DNA of 61,253 nt, taken from positions 1 through 61,253 of the forward strand of contig CALDSR010000030.1 of assembly GCA_937924505.1 (NCBI GenBank). Direction: 5' to 3'. The notes under the pieces are model-generated. The model was not told the origin of the DNA and made no database searches. It saw only the letters and a list, made by a program, of their open reading frames with translations. Positions 42,145 through 51,392 of this stretch are shown piece by piece. This DNA comes from an uncultured Granulosicoccus sp. GTDB lineage: Bacteria; Pseudomonadota; Gammaproteobacteria; Granulosicoccales; Granulosicoccaceae. The translations under genes were made by a program, and so were the position numbers. Position 1 is the first letter of the stretch, and every line of letters starts with the position of its first letter.

Positions 42145-43551
42145 ATGGCGCACATGTTGAATTTTGATCCTTCTGACAGATTGTGGGATGTCGTGGTCGT
42201 TGGTGGTGGAAACGCAGCGCTCTGCGCGGCTATTGAATCTGCCGAACAAGGCTGCAAGGTACTGGTACTGGAATCTGCGCCCGTTTCCTCCCGCGGTGGC
42301 AACTCACGTCACACTCGCAATTTCCGCTGTATGCATCAGCTGCCGGTTGCACAACTGACTGACAGCTACATGGATGACGAGTATTGGCAAGATTTGTTGA
42401 AGGTAACAGATGGCAATACCGACAAAGAGCTTGCGATGCTCGCGATACACGAGTCTGAAAATTGTCTGCACTGGATGGCGGAACACGGTGTCCGTTTTCA
42501 ACCTTCATTGACAGGGACGCTGTCACTGAGTCGAACCAATGCATTTTTTCTCGGTGGTGGAAAAGCGCTTGTCAATGCGTATTACAACCAGATAGAAAAG
42601 CTGGGGGTTGCAGTTTTGTATGAAGCAACGGTGACGAGCATTTCTCTGGACAAGGATGTGTTTGAGTCGCTACAGGTGGAGATCAACGGTGAATTGTCAA
42701 CGGTTCGTGGTAAAACCTTGGTGCTCGCCAGTGGTGGATTTCAGGCTGATACCGACTGGCTGGCCCGCGCCTGGGGTCCCGCGGCAAAAAATTTTCTGAT
42801 CCGCGGAACACCTTATAACCGTGGTCTCGCGCTACGAGCCATGCTCGATCTCGGCGCCAGTTCAGTAGGGGATCCCACCCAGTGTCATGCAGTTGCCATT
42901 GATGGGCGAGCGCCGAAATTCGATGGTGGGATCGTCACACGGCTCGATTGCGTCCCGTTTTCAGTCGTACTCAATAAACACGGCGAGCGATTTTATGATG
43001 AGGGTGAGGATGTCTGGCCGAAACGTTACGCGATCTGGGGTCGACTGGTTGCCGCCCAAACTGATCAAGTGGCCTTTTCGCTGATTGATAATCGCGCGGT
43101 TGAATTGTTCATGCCCTCTGTGTTTCCGCCGGTTTCTGGAAACACCATCGAGGAGCTGGCGATCAAGTTGGAGCTGCCTGTAAATCAAGTGGTCGATACT
43201 GTTGAACAATTCAATGCTGCTTGTAGCGATGGACCTTTTGATTCCAACGCGCTTGATGGTCTGTCCACGGTTGGCTTGGATCCTGAAAAGACCAATTGGG
43301 CGCGACCACTAACCGAGCCGCCTTTTCACGGGTATTTGTTAAGACCGGGCGTCACCTTTACCTATCTTGGGCTTAAGGTCGATGCTACTGCACGAGTGAT
43401 GAATCCCGAGTCTCGTTATAAAAACATCTGGGCTGCTGGTGAAATCATGGCTGGCAGTATTCTTGGACAAGGTTATCTGGCAGGATTCGGTATGACGATT
43501 GGAACGGTCTTTGGTCGAATTGCCGGTCAACAGGCAGCGGCACATGTCTGA
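42145..43551 (+). CDS. tcuA: Tricarballylate dehydrogenase, FAD-dependent
   Basis: This 468-residue flavoprotein of the fumarate reductase/succinate dehydrogenase group oxidises tricarballylate to cis-aconitate. The FAD fold starts with VVVVGGGNAALCAAIES (16-32; GGGNAA at 20-25), and SRGGNSRHTRNFR provides the substrate-binding part. The C-terminal end includes NIWAAGEIMAGSILGQGYLAGFGMTIGTVFGR, the usual flavin closing loop. The protein is shorter than SdhA and lacks the covalent His flavin site, as expected for TcuA. It overlaps tcuB by 8 bases. Electrons should pass to TcuB in the membrane. An in-frame ATG at 42154 is an equally good start. Confidence 0.9.
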   Translation: MAHMLNFDPSDRLWDVVVVGGGNAALCAAIESAEQGCKVLVLESAPVSSRGGNSRHTRNFRCMHQLPVAQLTDSYMDDEYWQDLLKVTDGNTDKELAMLAIHESENCLHWMAEHGVRFQPSLTGTLSLSRTNAFFLGGGKALVNAYYNQIEKLGVAVLYEATVTSISLDKDVFESLQVEINGELSTVRGKTLVLASGGFQADTDWLARAWGPAAKNFLIRGTPYNRGLALRAMLDLGASSVGDPTQCHAVAIDGRAPKFDGGIVTRLDCVPFSVVLNKHGERFYDEGEDVWPKRYAIWGRLVAAQTDQVAFSLIDNRAVELFMPSVFPPVSGNTIEELAIKLELPVNQVVDTVEQFNAACSDGPFDSNALDGLSTVGLDPEKTNWARPLTEPPFHGYLLRPGVTFTYLGLKVDATARVMNPESRYKNIWAAGEIMAGSILGQGYLAGFGMTIGTVFGRIAGQQAAAHV

Positions 43552-44614
43552 TTCGAGCATTGACGAAGCGCGACGACAAACCGCAATTTGTAATGCCTGT
43601 CGTTATTGCGAGGGATTCTGTGCCGTCTTTCCCGCGATTCAGCGACATCGACAATTTAACCTGCATGATGTAGTTCATCTGGCCAATCTGTGCCATAACT
43701 GCCGCGCCTGTCATTATTCCTGTCAATATGCCGCGCCCCATGAATTCGCCATCAATATACCCGCCACGTTGGCTGAGATCAGAGTCGATAGTTGGGAGCG
43801 TTATGCCACGCCAAAATTCATGGCAACAGCCTTTCAACGGCATGCCGTGCCGATTGCCTTGATGCTGGTTGTTGCATTTACGTTCTTTATGCTGCTGATT
43901 GGCCTGTTACCTGATTCCAATCCGGAGGCTGTGGGTTTCTATCGCTACCTGCCACATACATTGATGGTTCTGGTATTTACTCCTGCGTTCCTTTTTCCGT
44001 TGTTTACGATTGCAATGTCAATTCGTCGGTACTGGATTGACACAGGTGGAACCCGGCTTCACACGCGGCACTGGCGATCCTCATTTGCCGAGATGGTTTC
44101 AATGCGAAATCTCGCAGGTGGTCAGGGCCAGGGTTGTAATTTTGAGCAAACGGATCATTTTTCCAATGCTCGGCGCTATTTACATCAACTCACGGTTTTC
44201 GGTTTTCTTCTTTGTTTTGCGTCGACGTCGAGCGCTACTGTCATGCATTATTTCTTCGACCTGCCCGCACCCTATGCGTGGTACACCTTGCCGAAATTGT
44301 TTGGTGTGAGCGGTGGTGTTGCCCTGACCGTTGGATGTGCTGGCCTTGCGATGCTGAAATTGCGGGCTGATACGGAGCTTGGTGCAAAAAATGTCTGGGG
44401 TGCTGAGATGGCCTTCGTTTTGTTACTCGGTCTCACAGGATTCACCGGCTTGGTCTTGTATGCCGTAACTGGAACGGCACTCGTTGGCATTGCGTTGGCG
44501 GTACATCTTGGTTTTGTACTGACGCTATTCCTGCTGTTACCGTATTCCAAAATGGTGCATGGTTTTTTTCGCGTGGCCGCCTTGCTGCGTGAAGCGCAGT
44601 TAAGAGAAAGTTGA
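43544..44614 (+). CDS. tcuB: Tricarballylate utilisation membrane Fe-S protein
   Basis: 356 residues from the ATG at 43544, which overlaps the tcuA stop; a longer frame reaches back to 43499. Two [4Fe-4S] motifs lie at 16-26 and 50-60 (C-x2-C-x2-C-x3-C each; NACRYCEGFC and LCHNCRACHYSC). Six or so transmembrane helices follow from about 110, with several histidines suitable for haem or quinone contact. In Salmonella, TcuB re-oxidises TcuA and passes electrons to quinones. Adjacent tcuA supports this. No MFS importer (TcuC) is present; the tripartite system downstream probably replaces it. Confidence 0.9.
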   Translation: MSDSSIDEARRQTAICNACRYCEGFCAVFPAIQRHRQFNLHDVVHLANLCHNCRACHYSCQYAAPHEFAINIPATLAEIRVDSWERYATPKFMATAFQRHAVPIALMLVVAFTFFMLLIGLLPDSNPEAVGFYRYLPHTLMVLVFTPAFLFPLFTIAMSIRRYWIDTGGTRLHTRHWRSSFAEMVSMRNLAGGQGQGCNFEQTDHFSNARRYLHQLTVFGFLLCFASTSSATVMHYFFDLPAPYAWYTLPKLFGVSGGVALTVGCAGLAMLKLRADTELGAKNVWGAEMAFVLLLGLTGFTGLVLYAVTGTALVGIALAVHLGFVLTLFLLLPYSKMVHGFFRVAALLREAQLRES

Positions 44615-44657
44615 CTTAAATTCTGCTTGGCGCTTAATGCATTCTGTCGTCCATCGG

Positions 44658-46004
44658 TCAGTCTATGGTGGGTAGAGTGAGTACCGCATTCAAACCTGCG
44701 TCAGATGGTAAAAACCCAAATTGCCCACCGTGGTTTTTGGCAACTGTTTGCACAATGCTAAGTCCTAGACCGCTACCGTTGCCGGTGTTGATCTGTCCAA
44801 ATCGTTCCAGCGCTTTTTGTTGTTGTTCTTTGGATATTCCACATCCATTGTCGCTTACGCTAATTTGCACGTTGTGGTCTTTGCGTTGTACCGATACGAT
44901 TATTGTTGTCAGATGTTGACCACCGTGAATAAGCGCATTGTCGATCAGGTTTGCCACGGCTTCACGAATCATCAACGGATCGGCATTGATCGTGATAGCG
45001 GGCTCTGTCACCTCAAGATCGATGGATATAGTTTTCTTTTTTAATGGTAGGCATTTGTCAATTGCGGATTGCACAGTGTCGATAACATTCGTCAGCACGT
45101 AATATTCGTTAGTGGCCTGATTGGCTCGCTCAAAACTGAGAAGTTTGTTTGCCAGCTGATTTGCGTATTGGGCCGCTTCGTACAAATCATCTGTGCGTGA
45201 AAGCGCCTCTTCAGCCGAAGGCGCTGATTTGACCGCTTCGGCCATTGCCAGAACCCCGGCAACGGGATTACGCAGCTGGTGGGCTGCATTGGAAATGAAT
45301 TCATTTTTCGCTTGCATGGAATCATCTACCTGATGGAGCAAGGAATTCAGGGTCTTGACAATACCTTTGACCTCTTCGGGTACGGGTCGCCGAATTGGGG
45401 TTAGATCATCCTTTGAGCGTATAGAGATGGCATTTTGCAGGTCGAGCAGTGGATGCAAGCCAAGCCTGACTCCAGCCCAGACAATCAGCCCGACGCTCGC
45501 GGCCAGTGCGGTAATGACTATAAAGGTTTGCCGTGCAAGGTCACGAACGAAAGCGTCTCGCACGGCGGTGTTTTGCCAGACCGTGAAATTGAATGCACCA
45601 CGGAGTCCATCAATTTGCATGATGTCACGCAAGCGAACCACCCGCACATTTTCGCCGTGATAGACCGCATCAAAATAGATCAAGGGTTCGGTGTCGGGTT
45701 GGCTGTTGGCGACTGGTGGGGTGGCATAACCCGTGACAAAGACACCATCGGGCGCGTAGACGTGATAAAAAACACGTCCACCGGAGGTGTCGTTGATCAG
45801 ATCGCGCGTTCTCAAAGACAGGGCGTCGCCATCGGAGCGAGCAATGTCCCGTGCAATGGAAAGTGCAGTTGAATACAGACTTTTGTCAAACCTTGAAGCC
45901 GCGTTTGTGCTGGTGTTTTGAAATGCCCAGTAGCCGATTCCTGCCGATACCAACAGTAGTGGTAGCAGGATGATCAACGTCAGTCGACTGCGAACAGAAA
46001 GCAT
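44658..46004 (-). CDS. tctE: Sensor histidine kinase (TctE-like)
   Basis: This 448-residue inner-membrane kinase has a signal-anchor helix at 8-26, a periplasmic sensor of about 130 residues (DUF-type TctE sensor), a second helix at 160-180 and a short HAMP-like linker. The phosphorylated histidine is His242 (NAAHQLRNPVAG). The N-box NLIDNALIHGG, G1 VSDNGCGIS and G2 GSGLGLSIV follow. It should sense an external tricarboxylate and phosphorylate the regulator gene lying 8 bp upstream. The pair diverges from the TctC-like receptor gene, the standard tctDE-tctCBA layout. Confidence 0.9.
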   Translation of the reverse strand: MLSVRSRLTLIILLPLLLVSAGIGYWAFQNTSTNAASRFDKSLYSTALSIARDIARSDGDALSLRTRDLINDTSGGRVFYHVYAPDGVFVTGYATPPVANSQPDTEPLIYFDAVYHGENVRVVRLRDIMQIDGLRGAFNFTVWQNTAVRDAFVRDLARQTFIVITALAASVGLIVWAGVRLGLHPLLDLQNAISIRSKDDLTPIRRPVPEEVKGIVKTLNSLLHQVDDSMQAKNEFISNAAHQLRNPVAGVLAMAEAVKSAPSAEEALSRTDDLYEAAQYANQLANKLLSFERANQATNEYYVLTNVIDTVQSAIDKCLPLKKKTISIDLEVTEPAITINADPLMIREAVANLIDNALIHGGQHLTTIIVSVQRKDHNVQISVSDNGCGISKEQQQKALERFGQINTGNGSGLGLSIVQTVAKNHGGQFGFLPSDAGLNAVLTLPTID

Positions 46005-46012
46005 AACGTCAA

Positions 46013-46681
46013 TCAGTCCAGCACAACGATCTGATAACCAATGCTACGGCGGACTTGTATGCCCACTCGATAAGGTGCCAAGCGTTTGCGAAGGCGTGAG
46101 ATGTAAACTTCAACAACCTTCTCGTCCATTTCGGTTCCCGTGCCGTACAACCGATCCAGAATCGATGACTTGGCGACACTTCTGCCTTGCGCTTTTATTA
46201 GAATTTCGAACAAGGCCAGTTCTCTGCGTGGCAATGGTAGCGGCTCACCGCCTGCAGTGACTTCTCGCGAGGTAACGTCCAGTGTCAGAGATCCGATGGA
46301 CTCTTGAGCCACCACTTTTTGCGAACGGCGACGTGACAAGGCGCGAATTCTGGCTTCGAGTTCGGCCATCTCGAAAGGTTTGACAAGATAGTCATCCGCA
46401 CCGGTATCAAGGCCGTTGACACGCTCTGAGGTGTCAGATCGTGCGGTCAACAAGATTACCGGGCGTTGGTCATTGCGTTTTCTCAGGCGCCTGAGAAGCT
46501 CGATGCCGCTGAGTCCTGGCAGATTGATATCCAGAACAATCAAATCTGCGGTGTCAGTGCATAAAAAGGTATCGGCATGGGCTCCATTGTGAATCATGTC
46601 GACAGCGTGACCTGCATCACGAAGTACATACGCAATGCCTTTGGCCATGCTGATGTTGTCTTCAATGACGACAATTTTCAC
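46013..46681 (-). CDS. tctD: Response regulator (TctD-like, OmpR family)
   Basis: 222 residues from the GTG at 46681, which makes the protein start KIVVIEDN-like as in the family; an ATG at 46711 would add ten. The receiver has the acidic pair ED (7-8), phosphoacceptor Asp51 (LDINLPG) and Lys near 101 (YLVKPFE). The C-terminal winged helix ends EVYISRLRKRLAPYRVGIQVRRSIGYQ. It likely activates the divergent receptor gene, possibly through the palindrome at 46833-46851. The 8 bp gap to tctE shows co-transcription. Confidence 0.9.
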   Translation of the reverse strand: MKIVVIEDNISMAKGIAYVLRDAGHAVDMIHNGAHADTFLCTDTADLIVLDINLPGLSGIELLRRLRKRNDQRPVILLTARSDTSERVNGLDTGADDYLVKPFEMAELEARIRALSRRRSQKVVAQESIGSLTLDVTSREVTAGGEPLPLPRRELALFEILIKAQGRSVAKSSILDRLYGTGTEMDEKVVEVYISRLRKRLAPYRVGIQVRRSIGYQIVVLD

Positions 46682-46832
46682 AGATTGACCTGTTCTGAAA
46701 GGTTGGTGCAAGGTTCGCCATGCAGGGTAGCGGAGTCAAGCATTCGGTAGTCATTTGTAGAAATTCTGCGGTATCCGCCGGGCGCGACCAGTGTCGGATG
46801 AAAAAGGACATGTTATCCGGGAATACAGGGTT

Positions 46833-46851
46833 CTGACAATTTTATTGTCAG
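46833..46851. promoter_or_regulatory. Palindrome ahead of the receptor gene
   Basis: CTGACAAT and ATTGTCAG (8-base arms, TTT centre), followed by a further TTGTCAG at 46858-46864, all lie within 90 bp of the receptor start and 150 bp from the tctD start. It could be a TctD operator; it is also a weak hairpin with T-run (TATTTTTTG), so an attenuator cannot be excluded. Confidence 0.45.
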
Positions 46852-46920
46852 TATTTTTTGTCAGTGAAGCGTCCCGAAACAAGGCTGTTCTGGGCCAAAG
46901 AACAAGAGGTCTTAATCCTT

Positions 46921-48021
46921 ATGTCGTTATTCAATTCAATTCAACGCTCGGTGATAGGTGCCGTCGCGGCAACATCACTTGTCATGGGCTCTTCGGCGAT
47001 GGCGGAAGGTTTTGATCTGTCTGGTAAAACTGTGGAATGGGTCATTCCTTTTTCCGAAACAGGTGGTTCCGCCAAGTGGGCAAATTTTTACGCACCGTTA
47101 CTGAGTGAAGCCCTGAAGGGTAATCCCACGGTTGTTGTCAAGTTCATGCCAGGCGCAGGTTCCACCAAAGGGGCCAACTGGTTCAACGAACAAAAATATA
47201 AGGACGGTACGGTTATTTTCGGATCGTCAGGCTCAACCCAATTTCCTTATCTTTTAGGTGATCCACGTGTTCGCTATGAATACAACGACTGGAATGTTGT
47301 TTTGGCGTCCGGTACCGGTGGTGTTGCTTACTTGCCACCGGATATGTCGGCAAAGCTCGATGGCATTGGCGCAGCGCCACTCAATGGTGAAGAGTTTATC
47401 TATGGTTCGCAAGGTGCAACTCGTCTGGATCTGGTGCCGTTGCTAGCCTGGGAAATGCTTGGCCTGAACGTTGAGCCTGTTTTTGGAATTAAAGGGCGCG
47501 GAGATGGCCGACTGATGTTTGAAAGAGGTGAAGCCAATATCGACTACCAAACTTCTTCATCGTATCTCAAGGGTGTTACACCACTTGTGGAAGCAGGCAC
47601 TGCAGTTCCCTGGTTCAGCTTCGGGTCGGTAAACGCCGCGGGGGAAATTGTCCGTGATCCAACATTCCCTGATATGCCTTCATTCAAGGAAGTTTGCGAA
47701 GCGACTGATGGTTGCGAAACCTCTGGTGCGAGTTGGGATGCATGGAAAGCCTTTTTTGTTGCTGGTTTCCCCGCACAGAAGATGGTGTTTCTTGCCAACG
47801 GTGCGCCGGATGATGCAATTGCCGCGTATACCGCTGCATTTGAGGCCATCAAGGCACGTAGTGATTTTGCAGAAATCTCCAGTGGTCGTCTCGGTAAATA
47901 CCCACAAATGACTGGCGAGGAAGCAACGACCGCATTGGCCAGTGCGACGCAAGTGCCCGGTGAAGCAAAAGCGTTTGTGGTCGACTGGTTGCAGGAGCGT
48001 TACGGCGTCTCACTGAAGTAA
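46921..48021 (+). CDS. tctC: Tripartite tricarboxylate transporter receptor (TctC/Bug-like)
   Basis: 366 residues from the ATG at 46921, which begins a proper signal peptide (SVIGAVAATSLVMGSSAMAEG); a longer frame to 46858 would be cytoplasmic. It is the periplasmic receptor of the TctCBA family, with the WVIPFSETGGSAKWANFYAPLL opening and MPGAGSTKGANWF; TctC/Bug proteins use this glycine-rich loop to bind a carboxylate. An acidic loop near 270 (EVCEATDGCETSG) holds two cysteines that could form a disulfide. It probably binds a tricarboxylate such as tricarballylate. Two hairpins follow before the transporter gene. Confidence 0.85.
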   Translation: MSLFNSIQRSVIGAVAATSLVMGSSAMAEGFDLSGKTVEWVIPFSETGGSAKWANFYAPLLSEALKGNPTVVVKFMPGAGSTKGANWFNEQKYKDGTVIFGSSGSTQFPYLLGDPRVRYEYNDWNVVLASGTGGVAYLPPDMSAKLDGIGAAPLNGEEFIYGSQGATRLDLVPLLAWEMLGLNVEPVFGIKGRGDGRLMFERGEANIDYQTSSSYLKGVTPLVEAGTAVPWFSFGSVNAAGEIVRDPTFPDMPSFKEVCEATDGCETSGASWDAWKAFFVAGFPAQKMVFLANGAPDDAIAAYTAAFEAIKARSDFAEISSGRLGKYPQMTGEEATTALASATQVPGEAKAFVVDWLQERYGVSLK

Positions 48022-48043
48022 TTGTTATCGCGTTTGGTATTGA

Positions 48044-48093
48044 AGGACTTTTGAGTCCTGATTCCGCAGTGTGCATTGACACGGACGTCAATG
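48044..48093 (+). promoter_or_regulatory. Two tandem hairpins between receptor and transporter
   Basis: AGGACT-TTTG-AGTCCT (48044-48059) and CATTGAC-ACGGAC-GTCAATG (48074-48093) form perfect stems of 6 and 7 bp in the 116-bp gap. Neither is followed by a T-run. They probably stabilise the receptor message so more receptor than transporter is made. Confidence 0.5.
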
Positions 48094-48137
48094 GGCATGC
48101 TATATAAAATATCTTTCATCACTATCTGGCCTGGCGC

Positions 48138-50165
48138 TTGGATACTCTGATTTCCGCTTTGGACGCGTTGTCGGATGCGGCCGCCCTGATATCACAAGCC
48201 AACGTGTTGGCCTATCTTGTGATGGGTGTCGTGATGGGTCTCGCGGTCGGGATTTTTCCGGGGCTTGGTGGCATAGCTGGACTCTCTTTGTTGTTGCCAT
48301 TCATGTTCGGCATGGATCCGATTCTCGGTCTTGCACTGATGATCGGTATGGTCGCGGTGGTCCCAACCTCTGACACCTTCGCCTCTGTATTGATGGGTAT
48401 ACCCGGTTCGTCAGCGTCGCAGGCAACCGTGCTTGATGGGTTTCCGATGGCCAAAAATGGTGAGGCGGCGCGTGCCTTGTCGGCGGCGTTCGCATCCTCA
48501 CTCTTCGGCGGTCTGGTTGGTGCGTCGTTCCTGACTATCTTCATACTCGTTGCCAGACCGATTGTGCTCGAGTTTCGGACACCCGAACTCTTGATGGTGA
48601 CGATTTTTGGATTGTCGATGGTCGGGATTCTGGCTGGGCGTGTCGCCATTAAAGGAATTGTCGCCGCGGGTCTCGGCATGATGATCGGCACGATTGGCGA
48701 AGGTGACAGTTCCGGAGCCTTGCGTATGGCAAGCTATGACTTTCCTTATCTGACCGATGGGCTGAAGCTTGTTATTGTCGGGCTGGGCATCTTCGCGATT
48801 CCCGAAATCGTTGCCTTGCTAAGACAAGACAGAGCCATATCCGATCGTGCGGGTCTGGGCGGCGGTTGGTTGTCCGGGATCAAGGACTGGTTTGCCAATA
48901 TCTGGTTGTCTGCACGTTGCTCACTGATTGGCGTAGTTGTCGGTGTTATTCCGGGGCTCGGTGGCTCGGTGGTTGACTGGATTGCGTATGGTCACGCGGT
49001 TCAGACCAGTCGTGACAAGTCCGGATTCGGCAGCGGCGATGTGCGTGGTGTCATTGGGCCCGAGAGTTCCAACAATGCCAAGGAGGGTGGAGGGCTTGTG
49101 CCAACCTTGCTATTTGGAATTCCCGGTAGCGGATCAATGGCCATCTTTATTGGTGCGATAGCCTTGCTTGGTTCGGGGCAGATTGAAGTTGGCCCATCAA
49201 TGTTGAAAAACAATCTTGATGTCACATACGCGATCGTCTGGTTGCTGGCGTTGGCAAATGTTGTTGGCACACTGCTCTGTATTGCCAGTTCAGGCTTCAT
49301 TGCAAAGCTAACCCGCGTTCGGTTCGCCTTGCTGGCACCGTTCCTGTTCATGATTATCGCGTTTGCAGCGTTTCAGTCCGGACAAAACCTGATGGACCTG
49401 GTTGCACTTTTTGCAATTGGGTTGCTGGGAATTCTGATGCGTCGTTTTGACTGGTCGCGTCCTGCATTTCTAATTGGCTTCGTGTTGTCTAATCCTGCCG
49501 AAACCTATGCCAACCAAGCGGTGCAGATTGCAAACTCGCGATTTCGTAAAGGCTTGAGTGAAGGTATCGAATACATATTCAGTCCTATCGTTATCGTGCT
49601 GCTGATTATTACTCTGATCTCGGTCGTGGTCGGCTTACGCCAGGCGAAAAGTCTGCTGGCAGAAGGGAAGGTGCCGTCAGGTAGTAAACGAGCACCGATG
49701 ATATTTTTACTCTGCGTGCTGAGCTATTTGCTTATCGCATTTACCAATGCCTGGATGATTCCGGATTTTGCAGCCGCCGATCGTGTGTTCCCGGTCTTTG
49801 TCGGTGCGGTATCGATCGTGGGTGCGATGGTCCTGCTGGTTCAAATGATGTTTTCATCTGAGGCCCATCCCTTGTTCTCTGATAGTGAGGCCGATCCGGA
49901 CTCGGATAATCAATATGGCCTGTGGCCCACGCTCGCCTGGTTTGCCTTGTTGTTAGGTCTGACTTCACTGCTTGGTTTTATTTTGGCCTTATGTATGTTT
50001 CTCGTGTCCTTTCTAAGGCTTCGAGCGAATAAATCCTGGACCTTCTCGGTCATCTATACGATGACAGCTTTGGCCTTGATGTGTACGATGGCCATGTTGT
50101 TGAACCGAGATTTTCCACCGGGCGTACTACAACATTACTTTACGTTACCGTGGCCGTTATCATGA
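48138..50165 (+). CDS. TctA-TctB fusion transporter
   Basis: This 675-residue inner-membrane protein begins at a TTG (MDTLISALDAL), which agrees with the MDLL-type start of TctA. Residues 1-510 form TctA with about 12 helices and the glycine-rich IFPGLGGIAGLSLLLPF and VIPGLGGSVVDWIAYGHA repeats plus AKEGGGLVPTLLFGIPGSGSMA. From about 515 four more helices follow, with a loop of acidic residues in between; these match the small TctB subunit. TctA and TctB are normally separate proteins. The stop overlaps the PrpF-type start (ATGA), so it is coupled to it. Confidence 0.85.
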   Translation: MDTLISALDALSDAAALISQANVLAYLVMGVVMGLAVGIFPGLGGIAGLSLLLPFMFGMDPILGLALMIGMVAVVPTSDTFASVLMGIPGSSASQATVLDGFPMAKNGEAARALSAAFASSLFGGLVGASFLTIFILVARPIVLEFRTPELLMVTIFGLSMVGILAGRVAIKGIVAAGLGMMIGTIGEGDSSGALRMASYDFPYLTDGLKLVIVGLGIFAIPEIVALLRQDRAISDRAGLGGGWLSGIKDWFANIWLSARCSLIGVVVGVIPGLGGSVVDWIAYGHAVQTSRDKSGFGSGDVRGVIGPESSNNAKEGGGLVPTLLFGIPGSGSMAIFIGAIALLGSGQIEVGPSMLKNNLDVTYAIVWLLALANVVGTLLCIASSGFIAKLTRVRFALLAPFLFMIIAFAAFQSGQNLMDLVALFAIGLLGILMRRFDWSRPAFLIGFVLSNPAETYANQAVQIANSRFRKGLSEGIEYIFSPIVIVLLIITLISVVVGLRQAKSLLAEGKVPSGSKRAPMIFLLCVLSYLLIAFTNAWMIPDFAAADRVFPVFVGAVSIVGAMVLLVQMMFSSEAHPLFSDSEADPDSDNQYGLWPTLAWFALLLGLTSLLGFILALCMFLVSFLRLRANKSWTFSVIYTMTALALMCTMAMLLNRDFPPGVLQHYFTLPWPLS

Positions 50166-51256
50166 ATCAGACCCGCATCCCCTATGTATTCATGCGCGGT
50201 GGTACATCACGTGGTACCTATTTTAACCGGCATGATTTGCCCGCTGATCAGGATACTTTGGCTGACGTGCTCGTGTCAGTCCTGGGCTCTGGTCATGAGT
50301 TGAATATCGACGGTATCGGGGGTGGTAATGCAGTGACGATGAAGGTCGCGATGTTGTCCAAGTCGCCTGATCCCTGGGCCGATATTGACTACTTGTTTGC
50401 GCAAGTGTCGGTCACAGACAAACTCGTTGATTTCAAACCGAGTTGCGGCAATATTCTCTCCGGGGTTGCCCCTGCGGCTATCGAGATGGGATTGTTGGTT
50501 CCGGACTCGGAAGTCACGAGTGTCAAGATAAGAGCGGTAAATACCAATGCGCGAATTGTCGCCACCGTCAATACGTTTCCAGGCGGCGTTGTCTATGAGG
50601 GAGATGCTGCGATCGACGGTGTACCCGGCACAGCAAGTGCGATTCAGCTTCAATTTATGGATACGGTTGGCGGTGCCACCGGTAGCTTGCTGCCAACGGG
50701 AAATCTCGTCGATACGATTGAAGGAATTTCGGTTACCTGCATGGATGTTGCAATGCCTTTGGTTATTGCCCATGCGAAAAGCTTTGGCATCAGTGGTCTT
50801 GAGAGTGCTGCTGAATTGAACGTCAATAAGGCGCTTATGGCAAAGCTGGAATCTGTACGCAAGGGTGCAGGTTTTGCAATGGGACTAGGCGATGTCAGCC
50901 AGTCTGTAGTGCCGAAATTTGGCTTACTCGCGCCAGCACAAGAGAGTGGCACCATGACAGCTCGGTATTTCATGCCTTGGAAGTGTCACCCTACGATGGC
51001 GGTTACTGGTGCGCAGTGCATCGCCTCTTGCATACTGACACCAGGATCGGTTGCCGAAGGGATATGTCCATGCAATGACATATCACCGGCGACGATCAGC
51101 CTCGAGCATCCATCTGGCGTTCTCGATGTCATCGTCGATTACGAATGCGACGATAATGGTTTCAGACCGTTGTCCGCGGGACTGATTCGCACAGCCAGAA
51201 AACTCGCCGATGGCCATGTCTATGTGCCGCGGCAGGTGTGGTCCGGCCAGGACTGA
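50162..51256 (+). CDS. PrpF-family isomerase (aconitate-type)
   Basis: 364 residues from the ATG at 50162, coupled to the transporter gene; an earlier frame start at 50081 lies inside that gene. It belongs to the PrpF/DUF453 family (diaminopimelate-epimerase fold), with MRGGTSRGTYF (11-21) and GIGGGNAVTMKVAML. Lys61 and Cys95 (SCGN) are 34 apart, the same spacing as the catalytic Lys73 and Cys107 that I recall for PrpF. PrpF interconverts cis and trans isomers of aconitate or methylaconitate; LigU-type relatives tautomerise oxalomesaconate. With tcuAB, making or using aconitate is the best reading. Confidence 0.85.
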   Translation: MNQTRIPYVFMRGGTSRGTYFNRHDLPADQDTLADVLVSVLGSGHELNIDGIGGGNAVTMKVAMLSKSPDPWADIDYLFAQVSVTDKLVDFKPSCGNILSGVAPAAIEMGLLVPDSEVTSVKIRAVNTNARIVATVNTFPGGVVYEGDAAIDGVPGTASAIQLQFMDTVGGATGSLLPTGNLVDTIEGISVTCMDVAMPLVIAHAKSFGISGLESAAELNVNKALMAKLESVRKGAGFAMGLGDVSQSVVPKFGLLAPAQESGTMTARYFMPWKCHPTMAVTGAQCIASCILTPGSVAEGICPCNDISPATISLEHPSGVLDVIVDYECDDNGFRPLSAGLIRTARKLADGHVYVPRQVWSGQD

Positions 51257-51380
51257 CTGGCTTTGGATGCGCAAAGCACCTTGAGATAGAAGATTCCTGA
51301 ACTCAACAGCTGTCTCAAAAAATCCGGTGACTACACTGAACCGCAACAATAATTCCTGTCCGCGTCAATAGTTTTACCGC

Positions 51381-51386
51381 TATACT
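51381..51386 (+). promoter_or_regulatory. Minus-10 element for the zinc locus
   Basis: TATACT at 51381-51386 is close to the sigma70 consensus and lies 7 bp ahead of the GTG at 51393. No good -35 box is seen. A start site near 51392 would leave almost no leader, making the transcript nearly leaderless. Confidence 0.4.
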
Positions 51387-51392
51387 TTGCGT

